Below are positions 7,682 through 13,282 of a stretch of 13,282 nt of DNA, piece after piece. The notes below the pieces were generated by a model. It ran no database searches, had not been told where the DNA came from, and was given only the letters and a program-made list of their open reading frames with translations. The stretch's first letter is position 1. Each line of letters starts with the position of its first letter. The position numbers and the translations under genes were made by a program. The stretch is from Bacilli bacterium (GTDB lineage Bacteria > Bacillota_I > Bacilli_A > RFN20 > CAG-826): contig JAILRR010000010.1 of the NCBI GenBank assembly GCA_024698065.1, forward strand, positions 1-13,282, read 5' to 3'.

Positions 7682-8349
7682 GACATTACGTAGAATTTGC
7701 CCTCAGCGAAAACGATAAGAGACTTCTTTTCATCCTTCTTATCGTCTTCCTTATCATTTTCTTGCTCCTTGGACTTATCGGCGTTCTCATCAGAAGCGTC
7801 TCCAAAGTCTTCTCCAAGAGGATCGATTACGAAATACATGAGGCCGTGACCAATAGGGTCATAACCACTCCAGAGCAACTAAAGAAATATGGCATCGCGA
7901 AGAACAACAGACTCTTCTTCAAGCAAGCCATTCCTCCGTTCCTCATCTTAGCGGTCTCTCTCCTTATGTATCTCATCTATTCCTTCGCCACTGGCATTTG
8001 GGCGGAGGATTACTTTGGCCACTTCTCAAGCCTTCTATATACTTGGGATTGGGGAGACCCAGAGAACTTCGCGGAGTTCTGGGGACTCACCTTGCTTCGT
8101 AGATGGCCACCTCTTGCCAATGAGCCTCACTTCGTCGCCGAATACTGGGGAGCCTATATCCTCGTTCCTCTTTGGCTCACCGCTATCGGATACTACCTCA
8201 TCATCATCCAAGCGTATGTCTCACGCGCGATGATGTTAGAGAAGAGGACCCACACCGTCTTCGAGAAGAGCTTAGAGGACTTCAATTACTTCAATGATAA
8301 AAAGGACGCCCCTGCTCAGGACGCCCAATCAAGTACTGAAAAGAAGTAA
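7678..8349 (+). CDS. Three-helix membrane protein of unknown function
   Basis: 223 aa with three predicted membrane helices (about 16-38, 84-105 and 158-179). The loop between helices 1 and 2 (39-83) is rich in lysine and arginine. The loop between 2 and 3 (106-157) is acidic and unusually aromatic, with seven tryptophans including WDWG and RRWPP. By the positive-inside rule the aromatic loop would be external, and both the K/R loop and the charged C-terminal tail (KDAPAQDAQSSTEKK) cytoplasmic. I do not recognise a family. The ATG overlaps the preceding TGA (ATGA), with GGAGG nine bases upstream. Last gene of the operon; its TAA touches the stop codon of the opposing small gene with no base between. 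Confidence 0.85.
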   Translation: MRHYVEFALSENDKRLLFILLIVFLIIFLLLGLIGVLIRSVSKVFSKRIDYEIHEAVTNRVITTPEQLKKYGIAKNNRLFFKQAIPPFLILAVSLLMYLIYSFATGIWAEDYFGHFSSLLYTWDWGDPENFAEFWGLTLLRRWPPLANEPHFVAEYWGAYILVPLWLTAIGYYLIIIQAYVSRAMMLEKRTHTVFEKSLEDFNYFNDKKDAPAQDAQSSTEKK

Positions 8350-8493
8350 TTAGAAGACAAAGAGATCAACGATCTCGTATACAATTAAAAGCGCCAAAAC
8401 AACATCCAAGATGACCATCAAACCAAAGATGCGATTCTTGGATTTTTGTTTTTTCTCTTCTGGAGTCAAAGGTGTTTTAGCGTTCTGTACCAT
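8350..8493 (-). CDS. 47-aa single-helix membrane protein downstream of asnS
   Basis: The minus strand carries an open frame of 47 codons from ATG (8493-8491) to TAA (8352-8350). The first 21 residues are hydrophilic and basic (TPEEKKQKSKNR), followed by one membrane helix (about 22-39, IFGLMVILDVVLALLIVY) and a short hydrophobic C-terminus with E40 and D43. The start is two bases after the asnS TAG, so it would be translated by re-initiation or coupling. The upstream sequence offers only a weak purine run. Evidence that it is real: exact tail-to-head packing with asnS, exact abutment with the opposing operon, a clear N-in single-pass layout, and no other explanation for this 144-bp gap. Function unknown. 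Confidence 0.7.
   Translation of the reverse strand: MVQNAKTPLTPEEKKQKSKNRIFGLMVILDVVLALLIVYEIVDLFVF
8362..8376 (-). terminator. Hairpin near the end of the asnS/small-protein transcript, possible weak terminator
   Basis: GAGATC and GATCTC pair perfectly around a three-base loop inside the last codons of the 47-aa gene. On the minus strand the stem is followed by TTTGTCTTC and further T/C-rich sequence, a poor but possible terminator. There is no T run on the plus strand. Confidence 0.25.
8404..8455 (+). terminator. Candidate terminator of the membrane operon, antisense to the small gene
   Basis: On the plus strand ATCCAAGA (8404-8411) and TCTTGGAT (8436-8443) form a perfect 8-bp stem around a 24-base loop, followed directly by TTTTGTTTTTTC. 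This is the only stem plus T-tract seen downstream of the operon. It lies about 55 bp past the stop codon, inside the opposing 47-aa gene, whose lysine/glutamine codons supply the T-tract. The long loop lowers confidence. Confidence 0.45.
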
Positions 8494-8495
8494 AA

Positions 8496-9875
8496 CTAAT
8501 ACTTTAACGCATTCGAGGTGCGTGGGTAAGGTTCAGTGTCACGGATGTTGGCCATGCCGGTGATATACATAAGAAGTCGGTCGAAACCGATTCCGAAACC
8601 ACTGTGGATGCAGCCGCCGTATTTTCTAAGGTTGAGGTACCATTCAAGACCGTTGGTGTTGCCAATCTTGTCCATCTTGGCTTTGAGGACGTCATAACGT
8701 TCCTCACGCTGAGAACCACCGACGATCTCACCTTCTCCTGGAACGAGAAGGTCAACCGCAGCAACGGTTTTGCCATCATCGTTTTCTTTCATATAGAAGG
8801 CTTTGATCTCTTTTGGATAGTTGTATAAGAAGACTGGGCCGCCGACGATTTCTTCGGTGAGATATCTTTCGTGCTCACTCTGAAGGTCCATGCCCCACTC
8901 AATCTTGTTGTTAGCGAACTTATGTCCTTCGGCAACCGCTTTCTGAAGGAGAGCGATACCTTCGGTATATTCCATCTTACGGAAGTCGGCCTGGAGGACT
9001 TTGTGGAGTTTGTCGAGAACGCCTTTATCGATCCATTTGTTGAAGAAATCCATCTCATCTGGGCAGTGCTCAAGAACGTACTTGATGCAGAACTTGATGC
9101 AGGATTCGATGCATTCCATATCGTCATCGAGGTCAGCGAAAGCAAGCTCTGGCTCAATCATCCAGAATTCGCTGGCGTGACGAGTGGTGTTTGATTTCTC
9201 GGCACGGAAGGTTGGTCCAAAGGTGTAAACATCTTTGAAGGCAAGGGCGAAGGCTTCAACATGGAGCTGTCCTGAGACAGTCAAGGAAGCGCGACGACCA
9301 TAGAAATCATTGATTGGGTCTTTGGCGTCAGTGGTAACGGTGAAGACGGAGCCCGCTCCTTCTGCATCGTTGCCGGTGATTTCTGGAGTGTGAACGTAAA
9401 CGAAGCCTCTCTCCTGGAAGAAGGTATGAACGGCCATGGCAAGAACGCTTCTGACCCTGAACACAGCGTCGAAGGTGTTGGTCCTTGGACGAAGGTAGGC
9501 TTCTTCACGAAGGAACTCAAATGAGGTCTTCTTCTTTTGAAGTGGATAATCTGGGGCAACATCGCCTAAGAGTTCGGCGGATGTTGCTTGAATTTCAAAT
9601 GGCTGAGGGAGATTTGGGGTGGCAACTGGCTTGCCTTCGAATCTCACAGCAGCACCAAATGGGTACTTAGAGACTTCAGCAAAGAAAGGGCTATTAGCAG
9701 AATAGACGACCTGAATGTTTTTGAAGCAGGTTCCATCGTGAAGATGAATGAAACCGACATTGCCGCTGTTGCGGTTGGTTCTGATCCATCCCTGGACGGT
9801 GACTGTTTCGAGTTTGACCAATTCATCGATTGGCATTGCGTATAACTGTTTTACGCTGATGGCTTTTTTCTGCAT
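8496..9875 (-). CDS. asnS: Asparaginyl-tRNA synthetase
   Basis: A class IIb aminoacyl-tRNA synthetase of 459 aa that charges tRNA-Asn with asparagine in the cytosol. The N-terminal OB-fold anticodon-binding domain (VTVQGWIRTNRNSG, about 25-38, then FIHLHDG) leads to the catalytic domain. There, motif 2 reads FRAE...TRHASEFWMIEPE (223-243) and motif 3 reads GFGIGFDRLLMYITG (426-440), ending in IRDTEPYPRT. The wording GDVAPDYPLQKKK and SEFWMIEPE fits AsnRS rather than AspRS. The ATG has GAGGAG about six to seven bases upstream. Its short leader (about 28 nt) has no room for a T-box. The 47-aa gene follows after two bases; tsaD ends 79 bp upstream. Confidence 0.98.
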   Translation of the reverse strand: MQKKAISVKQLYAMPIDELVKLETVTVQGWIRTNRNSGNVGFIHLHDGTCFKNIQVVYSANSPFFAEVSKYPFGAAVRFEGKPVATPNLPQPFEIQATSAELLGDVAPDYPLQKKKTSFEFLREEAYLRPRTNTFDAVFRVRSVLAMAVHTFFQERGFVYVHTPEITGNDAEGAGSVFTVTTDAKDPINDFYGRRASLTVSGQLHVEAFALAFKDVYTFGPTFRAEKSNTTRHASEFWMIEPELAFADLDDDMECIESCIKFCIKYVLEHCPDEMDFFNKWIDKGVLDKLHKVLQADFRKMEYTEGIALLQKAVAEGHKFANNKIEWGMDLQSEHERYLTEEIVGGPVFLYNYPKEIKAFYMKENDDGKTVAAVDLLVPGEGEIVGGSQREERYDVLKAKMDKIGNTNGLEWYLNLRKYGGCIHSGFGIGFDRLLMYITGMANIRDTEPYPRTSNALKY

Positions 9876-9904
9876 ATTTAGCTCCTCTATCGCTTTCTAG
9901 TATT

Positions 9905-9923
9905 CAATTAATTAAATTAATTG
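9905..9923. repeat. Perfect 19-bp palindrome over the asnS -10 region
   Basis: CAATTAATTAAATTAATTG is fully symmetric around a single central base at 9914. It covers the proposed -10 hexamer of asnS and reaches the predicted transcription start, the usual place for a repressor operator. The composition is AT-rich apart from the C and G ends, which raises the chance of coincidence. Confidence 0.5.
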
Positions 9924-9939
9924 CAACAAATATGTTCAA
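9911..9939 (-). promoter_or_regulatory. Candidate asnS promoter
   Basis: On the minus strand TTGAAC (9939-9934) is followed after exactly 17 bases by TTTAAT (9916-9911), matching the sigma-70 consensus in 4 of 6 and 5 of 6 positions. Predicted start is near 9904, giving a leader of about 28 nt with a good ribosome binding site. No intrinsic terminator is evident after tsaD, so read-through from that operon is also possible. Confidence 0.55.
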
Positions 9940-9954
9940 AATACCCTGCAAATC

Positions 9955-10971
9955 CTATTCAAATTTCCTGAAATCGCTGATCTTCCAGTTTGGATCCACC
10001 CCAAGGGTAAGTGGGGCGAATAATTTCTCTTTGTATAACCTCTCAGCGACCTTGGCGATCATCGCGGCGTTATCCGTCGTGCACCAAAGAGGCGGGATAA
10101 TTAGTTCGATGTCGGTGTTCTTTAAGCGAAGAGCCATCTGCTCACGGAGATAGCTATTCGCGGAAACGCCTCCAGCAAGAACGACCTGCTTGACGTTATA
10201 TTCCATCGCGGCATTGATAGACTTGTCGATAATCATTCCAATCGCGACGTCCTGGAAGGATTTCGCCATGTCATCGACTCTGATCTCCTCGCCTTTCATC
10301 TTGAGCTGATTCACAAGATTGATGACGCTGGTTTTAAGACCTGAGTAGGAGAAATCATATGAGCCTTCATGGGCCAAAGGCTTTGGAAGATTATAGGTAT
10401 GTTTGCCAAGCTTTGAATGTTGGTCGATTGGAAGTCCGCCTGGATATGGGAAGCCAAGGACTCTGGCGACCTTGTCATAACACTCACCGACAGCATCGTC
10501 TTTGGTCTCACCGATGATCTCAAAGTCGAGATGATCTTTCATGAGGACGAGTTCGGTGTTGCCACCGCTAACGACAACGCAAAGCATTGGGAACTTGAAT
10601 TCACCAGCGTATTCGTTGGCATAGATATGTCCGCAAAGGTGGTGAACAGGGATGAGTGGCTTGTTATATAAAGCAGCTATTGTCTTCGCGGCTTGTAAAC
10701 CAACATGGAGGCAGCCAATAAGGCCTGGTCCTCTAGTAACGGCAATAGCGTCCATATCCTCAAATTTGAGGCCAGATTGCTCTAGTGCCTCTTTGAGGCA
10801 AACGTCGATATTCTCACAATGGAGTCTAGATGCGATCTCTGGCATAACTCCGCCATACTTGGCATGAACGGCAACTTGGGAAGAGATGACGTTGCAAAGA
10901 AGCTTACCATCTTCGGTAATGGCGACTGCGGTTTCATCGCAGCTTGATTCGATTGCTAATATTCTCGTCAT
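9955..10971 (-). CDS. tsaD: tRNA N6-adenosine threonylcarbamoyltransferase TsaD
   Basis: 338 aa; transfers threonylcarbamoyl from its AMP ester to A37 of tRNAs that read ANN codons, in a complex with TsaB and TsaE. ASKHA-fold motifs are present: IESSCDETA (7-15), the metal-binding HxxxH (H111, H115), SGGNTEL (135-141), YDKVAR with PYPGG (165-179), AGGVSANSYLR and a C-terminal TTDNAAMI. The reading frame could begin nine bases earlier at a GTG (10980), but the ATG at 10971-10969 has GAGG eight bases upstream. It also overlaps the rimI stop as ATGA and gives the usual MTRILAIESS N-terminus, so it is preferred. Last gene of the tsaE-tsaB-rimI-tsaD operon. Confidence 0.98.
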   Translation of the reverse strand: MTRILAIESSCDETAVAITEDGKLLCNVISSQVAVHAKYGGVMPEIASRLHCENIDVCLKEALEQSGLKFEDMDAIAVTRGPGLIGCLHVGLQAAKTIAALYNKPLIPVHHLCGHIYANEYAGEFKFPMLCVVVSGGNTELVLMKDHLDFEIIGETKDDAVGECYDKVARVLGFPYPGGLPIDQHSKLGKHTYNLPKPLAHEGSYDFSYSGLKTSVINLVNQLKMKGEEIRVDDMAKSFQDVAIGMIIDKSINAAMEYNVKQVVLAGGVSANSYLREQMALRLKNTDIELIIPPLWCTTDNAAMIAKVAERLYKEKLFAPLTLGVDPNWKISDFRKFE

Positions 10972-11420
10972 AAGATGCACCTCACCATGTATATGGCGTC
11001 TTCACCATCGGAATAATACATTTTCTTTTTCGTAATGGTTTTGAATCCATTCTTCTCGTAGAGATTGATGGCCGCTTCATTGGATTCACGGACCTCGAGG
11101 GTGATATTCTCAACTGGCTCTTCTTGTTTTTTGCAAACCTCGACCATTTTCTCAATCAAGGCTTTGGCAATGCCGTTCCTACGGTATTCGTTTGCCACGC
11201 AGACCCTAGCGATAGAAGCGCTGTCAAACGTTATGAAGAAGTCAATGTAGCCCACCACCTCATCATCGATGGTCGCGCTATAGAGATTCGCAATAGGATT
11301 CTCTTTGCTTTCATAGATAACCTGTTCTAAAGGCCAAGGATCATGGAAGCACGCCGCCTCAAGCATAGCAATTGCTTGAAGCTCGCTCTCTTTGCTTTTA
11401 TGAATCTGAATCGGCTTCAT
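10968..11420 (-). CDS. rimI: RimI-like N-alpha-acetyltransferase (GNAT family)
   Basis: 150 aa. RimI acetylates the N-terminal alanine of ribosomal protein S18 (bS18), and some homologues have wider targets. The acetyl-CoA pyrophosphate-binding RxxGxA motif is RRNGIA (80-85) after the beta-4 strand ARVCVANEY. The signature LEVRESNEAAINLYEKNGF (108-126), the MYY and the GEDAIYM ending are all typical of RimI. The start is one base after the tsaB stop (TAG-A-ATG) and its TGA overlaps the tsaD ATG. Placement between tsaB and tsaD is the common arrangement in Bacilli. The exact substrate in this organism is inferred. Confidence 0.93.
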   Translation of the reverse strand: MKPIQIHKSKESELQAIAMLEAACFHDPWPLEQVIYESKENPIANLYSATIDDEVVGYIDFFITFDSASIARVCVANEYRRNGIAKALIEKMVEVCKKQEEPVENITLEVRESNEAAINLYEKNGFKTITKKKMYYSDGEDAIYMVRCIL

Positions 11421-11421
11421 T

Positions 11422-12012
11422 CTAGTAGAGGTCCTTTAGGTAAACAGGCTTAGCGGCAACCGGATCTTCGACAAGGTTCCTTTCGATATCGCTCTTAGCA
11501 AGAATCTCGAGGTTCTTGGTTGGCTTTGCTTCTAAGCCAAGATAGGCAACATCGCCACAAACTTTGTACTCTGGATGCTCACTGATATATGAAAGCGCCG
11601 CGGAATTGTCGGCGATTTTGTCTTCAAGGATGATGTTTTCTTTGTCATAAACGCCCATGTAAGATCTCTTGCTTCTGGCGTTCATTAAACAAATCGACGG
11701 TTCGTTCTCATCCTTCAAAGCCTCAAGGCTTGAGACGAGATAAAGAGGAACGTTCAAAGCGAACGCGGAGACCTTGGCGACAGTCAAGGCGATACGGACT
11801 CCGGTATACGAACCAGGTCCTTTTGCGGCAATGACTTTCTCGATGTCATTACGGGTAAGGTTGTTCTTCTTGAGAAGGATGTCGAGTTCGTTAACAAGGA
11901 ACTCTGATTGTTTTTGCCAAGCATCATAAACAACCTCATCGATGACTTTGTGGTCTTTGGCCAAACCGATTGAAAGGTTGGTGTTGCTGGTATCTAAAAG
12001 CAAGGAAACCAT
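11422..12012 (-). CDS. tsaB: tRNA threonylcarbamoyladenosine biosynthesis protein TsaB
   Basis: 196 aa; a catalytically inactive paralogue of TsaD that scaffolds the TsaB-TsaD dimer, to which TsaE binds. The N-terminal ASKHA lobe is recognisable from LLLDTSNTNLSIGL (4-17) and AAKGPGSYTGVRIAL (62-76). The second lobe is shortened as usual for TsaB and lacks the HxxxH metal site. Its ATG overlaps the tsaE stop codon by one base (TAATG) and has GGAGG seven bases upstream. It is slightly shorter than the usual 220-235 aa, mostly in the C-terminal half, with no sign of a frameshift. Confidence 0.95.
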   Translation of the reverse strand: MVSLLLDTSNTNLSIGLAKDHKVIDEVVYDAWQKQSEFLVNELDILLKKNNLTRNDIEKVIAAKGPGSYTGVRIALTVAKVSAFALNVPLYLVSSLEALKDENEPSICLMNARSKRSYMGVYDKENIILEDKIADNSAALSYISEHPEYKVCGDVAYLGLEAKPTKNLEILAKSDIERNLVEDPVAAKPVYLKDLY

Positions 12013-12473
12013 TAGAATGCCTCCTTCACTGCTTCAACGATCTTGTCTAAACGTGGGCAGTTGCTCTCAATGGTGATCTCACGGGCATCTCCGCCTTTAT
12101 GGCTAAGAGAGATAACAAGATATTCATCTGGCCAAAGAGGCTCGATGTATTGAGGCCACTCAATGAAGGTAACTCCATTGCCCTCGATGAATTCCTCTAG
12201 ACCAAGTTCGATGTTCTGCCCTTCAAGACGGTAGGCATCGATGTGATAAAGAGGGAGGGTTCCTTTGAAATAGCACTTCATGATGTTAAAGGTTGGGGAA
12301 ATGACATCCTCATTGACCTTTAAGGCTTCAGCAACCCCTCCAACGAGAGTGGTTTTGCCAGCGCCTAAATCACCTTTAAGCAAAACAACATCGGCAGGAA
12401 CGAAAAGAGGAGCGATGATCGCGCCTAGTTTTCTTGTTTGTTCCTTTGAATTAGATGTAAAAGTGAATTTCAT
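12012..12473 (-). CDS. tsaE: tRNA threonylcarbamoyladenosine biosynthesis ATPase TsaE
   Basis: 153 aa, full length for the family. A small P-loop ATPase that binds the TsaB-TsaD complex and is needed for repeated rounds of t6A synthesis. Walker A is GDLGAGKTT (34-42). SPTFNI (59-64), HIDAYRLE (77-84) and FIEWPQYI (103-110) are the other TsaE hallmarks. It is the first gene of its operon, with GAGG nine bases before the ATG and a TATAAT promoter close upstream. The partner enzyme TsaC/Sua5, which makes threonylcarbamoyl-AMP, is not in this window. Confidence 0.97.
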   Translation of the reverse strand: MKFTFTSNSKEQTRKLGAIIAPLFVPADVVLLKGDLGAGKTTLVGGVAEALKVNEDVISPTFNIMKCYFKGTLPLYHIDAYRLEGQNIELGLEEFIEGNGVTFIEWPQYIEPLWPDEYLVISLSHKGGDAREITIESNCPRLDKIVEAVKEAF

Positions 12474-12497
12474 TGTCCGACGCCTCAGAGCGAGAAA

Positions 12498-12525
12498 ATT
12501 ATATGCTCTTTTTTTGCGTTTTAAA
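12498..12525 (-). promoter_or_regulatory. Promoter of the tsaE-tsaB-rimI-tsaD operon
   Basis: The minus strand has a perfect TATAAT (12503-12498), with TTTAAA (4 of 6 to consensus) 16 bases upstream (12525-12520) and an A-rich spacer. Transcription is predicted to begin near 12491, leaving a leader of about 18 nt that contains the ribosome binding site. Confidence 0.7.
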
Positions 12526-12532
12526 GATGAAG

Positions 12533-12549
12533 CAAATAGTTACTATTTG
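12533..12549. repeat. 17-bp inverted repeat at the end of ntdP
   Basis: CAAATAG-TTA-CTATTTG is a perfect 7-bp stem with a three-base centre. On the minus strand its first arm includes the ntdP TAG stop. The sequence after the stem (CTTCATCTTT) is not a true T run, so it is at best a weak terminator. It lies just upstream of the tsaE -35 box and could also be a binding site. Confidence 0.4.
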
Positions 12550-13100
12550 TTCTTCGGCTGATACGATTCGATGAATGGCCCTGTCTGGTCGATGAACTTT
12601 TGGTAAATTCTTCTGATTTCCGAATCGACAAACGGGAACTTTTTGCCTTCCATCAAAGAATGGATGTGCTTTGAGCTTTTCCTGATGACGGATTTGAGGT
12701 CATCGGAATAACCATAAAGCACTGCGTGGTGCTCAAACTCTTGCTCATCAAGGACTTTGATGGCTTTGTCAGGAAAGAGTTTCAAATCAAGGTCGTAGTC
12801 GATATAACGGAGGAAGCCTTGGTCAAGGATTGTTGGGCTAGCAATGTTTGCATAGTAGCAATAACCGTTAGCCTTCTTCATCGCGATGACGTTGGTCCAC
12901 TTCTTCTTAAAAAGAATGAAAACGGCATGCTCACTGGTCATCCAGCGGCGTCCGTCGCATTCAGTCACCAAAGAGGATTTTGAGCAAAGCGCCCAATATT
13001 CATCCGTCTCCTCAGCTAAATAAGCTGGGCTCCACTGACGATGAAGTTGACCATTATGTTTATATGCTTGGACGTTAATCCAACGTAAAAAACGATTCAT
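12543..13100 (-). CDS. ntdP: NtdP-like nucleoside tri/diphosphate phosphatase (DUF402)
   Basis: 185 aa from the chosen ATG. The sequence follows the DUF402 family pattern closely: QAYKHNGQLHR (11-21), TECDGRRW (46-53), NVIAM (70-74), YYANIASP (82-89), RYIDYDLDLKLFPD (98-111) and LDEQEFE (117-123). Characterised members of this family (Bacillus YgaC, Staphylococcus NtdP) hydrolyse nucleoside tri- and diphosphates with a divalent metal held by the Asp/Glu residues of these motifs. The frame is open to a TTG at 13136, twelve codons upstream, which has AAGGA close to it. The ATG at 13100-13098 matches the family N-terminus better but has only a weak ribosome binding site. Single gene with its own terminator-insulated 5' side. 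Confidence 0.9.
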   Translation of the reverse strand: MNRFLRWINVQAYKHNGQLHRQWSPAYLAEETDEYWALCSKSSLVTECDGRRWMTSEHAVFILFKKKWTNVIAMKKANGYCYYANIASPTILDQGFLRYIDYDLDLKLFPDKAIKVLDEQEFEHHAVLYGYSDDLKSVIRKSSKHIHSLMEGKKFPFVDSEIRRIYQKFIDQTGPFIESYQPKNK

Positions 13101-13124
13101 ATTTACTACCAGTGATTCAAGCTG

Positions 13125-13137
13125 CTTGCTAAGCAAG
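13125..13137. repeat. 13-bp palindrome in the ntdP leader
   Basis: CTTGCT-A-AGCAAG is perfect over six-base arms. It lies 25-37 bases upstream of the ntdP ATG and overlaps the alternative TTG start. A possible -10 (AATAAT, 13151-13146 on the minus strand) lies just upstream, so the palindrome would fall on the start of transcription and could be an operator or a small hairpin. Confidence 0.4.
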
Positions 13138-13176
13138 TCTTCCTTATTATTTTGAACTGCGAAAGGTTTGAGCGCA

Positions 13177-13205
13177 ACAAAAAGCCCCTAAACAATGTTA
13201 GGGGC
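13177..13205 (-). terminator. Intrinsic terminator of the gene entering from the right edge
   Basis: GCCCCTAA (13184-13191) and TTAGGGGC (13198-13205) form a perfect GC-rich 8-bp stem with a six-base loop. On the minus strand the stem is followed by TTTTTGTT, a classical rho-independent terminator, 17 bases after the stop codon of the right-edge fragment. On the plus strand the same stem is followed by GTTTTCC, so it may act in both directions. Confidence 0.9.
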
Positions 13206-13221
13206 GTTTTCCAATCGTTTT

Positions 13222-13282
13222 TTAGATGTTCTTGTAGATGATTGTCTGGACGAAACGACAGACCTCACGACACTTGTCAGAC
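13222..13282 (-). CDS. C-terminal fragment of an unidentified protein
   Basis: The last 19 codons and TAA stop (13224-13222) of a minus-strand gene that starts outside the window. They end DKCREVCRFVQTIIYKNI. Codons are typical of a well-expressed gene here (AAG, GTC, ATC, TAC, AAC), and the stop is followed at the right distance by a strong terminator, so the frame is believable. Another frame is also open in this short stretch but would run through the terminator. Too short to assign a family. Confidence 0.6.
   Translation of the reverse strand, partial: SDKCREVCRFVQTIIYKNI

Noticed and set aside
8361..8376. The GAGATC-AAC-GATCTC hairpin as the terminator of the plus-strand operon
   Set aside because: On the plus strand it is followed by GTATACAATTAAAAG with no T run; the stem at 8404-8443 with its T-tract fits better.
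9876..9954. T-box riboswitch upstream of asnS
   Set aside because: Only 79 bp separate tsaD and asnS. No specifier loop or TGGNACC-type T-box sequence was seen, and the predicted leader is about 28 nt.
1..13282. Mobile elements, prophage genes, CRISPR arrays, toxin-antitoxin pairs or tRNA genes
   Set aside because: No transposase-, integrase- or Cas-like frame, no regularly spaced repeats, and no cloverleaf-like sequence were seen. The gene content is chromosomal housekeeping plus the membrane operon.

Overview
The window looks like a chromosomal segment from a Bacillota bacterium, most likely class Bacilli on the Erysipelotrichia/Mollicutes-like side, perhaps an uncultured gut lineage. This is inferred from gene content and order, not from a database match. 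The supporting pieces are a pcrA-ligA pair, a tsaE-tsaB-rimI-tsaD operon, an NtdP-type nucleotide phosphatase, comFA-comFC, purine-rich GGAGG-type ribosome binding sites and AT-rich intergenic regions. TGA is used as a stop codon by pcrA, rimI and two membrane-protein genes, and TGG is the tryptophan codon, so the standard bacterial code applies and not the Mycoplasma code. There are no rRNA or tRNA genes, insertion sequences, phage genes or CRISPR arrays.

Layout, left to right. (1) 1-6107, minus strand: pcrA, ligA, comFA and comFC, read from right to left. These are a DNA-repair helicase, the replicative NAD-dependent ligase, and two late-competence DNA-uptake proteins. comFC runs off the left edge. 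pcrA and ligA overlap by 4 nt, comFC starts inside comFA, and a 93-nt gap separates ligA from comFA. (2) 6213-8349, plus strand: three tightly coupled membrane-protein genes with ATGA overlaps at both junctions. None has a function I can recognise. They are a polytopic protein, a short membrane anchor with a Pro/Gln/Tyr/Gly-rich tail, and a three-helix protein with an aromatic outer loop. (3) 8350-9875, minus strand: asnS, followed 2 nt later by a previously uncalled 47-codon gene for a single-helix membrane protein. The stop codon of that small gene abuts the stop of the plus-strand membrane operon with no spacer. (4) 9955-12473, minus strand: tsaE-tsaB-rimI-tsaD, the core of tRNA t6A modification plus a ribosomal-protein acetyltransferase, behind a clear TATAAT promoter. 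(5) 12543-13100, minus strand: an NtdP/DUF402 phosphatase. (6) 13222-13282, minus strand: the last codons of an unidentified gene followed by a strong intrinsic terminator.

Most of the window is conserved housekeeping. The least explained parts are the three-gene membrane operon, the 47-aa protein beside it, and the inverted repeats that sit on or next to nearly every promoter. The genes leave almost no empty space; the longest intergenic stretch is about 120 bp.
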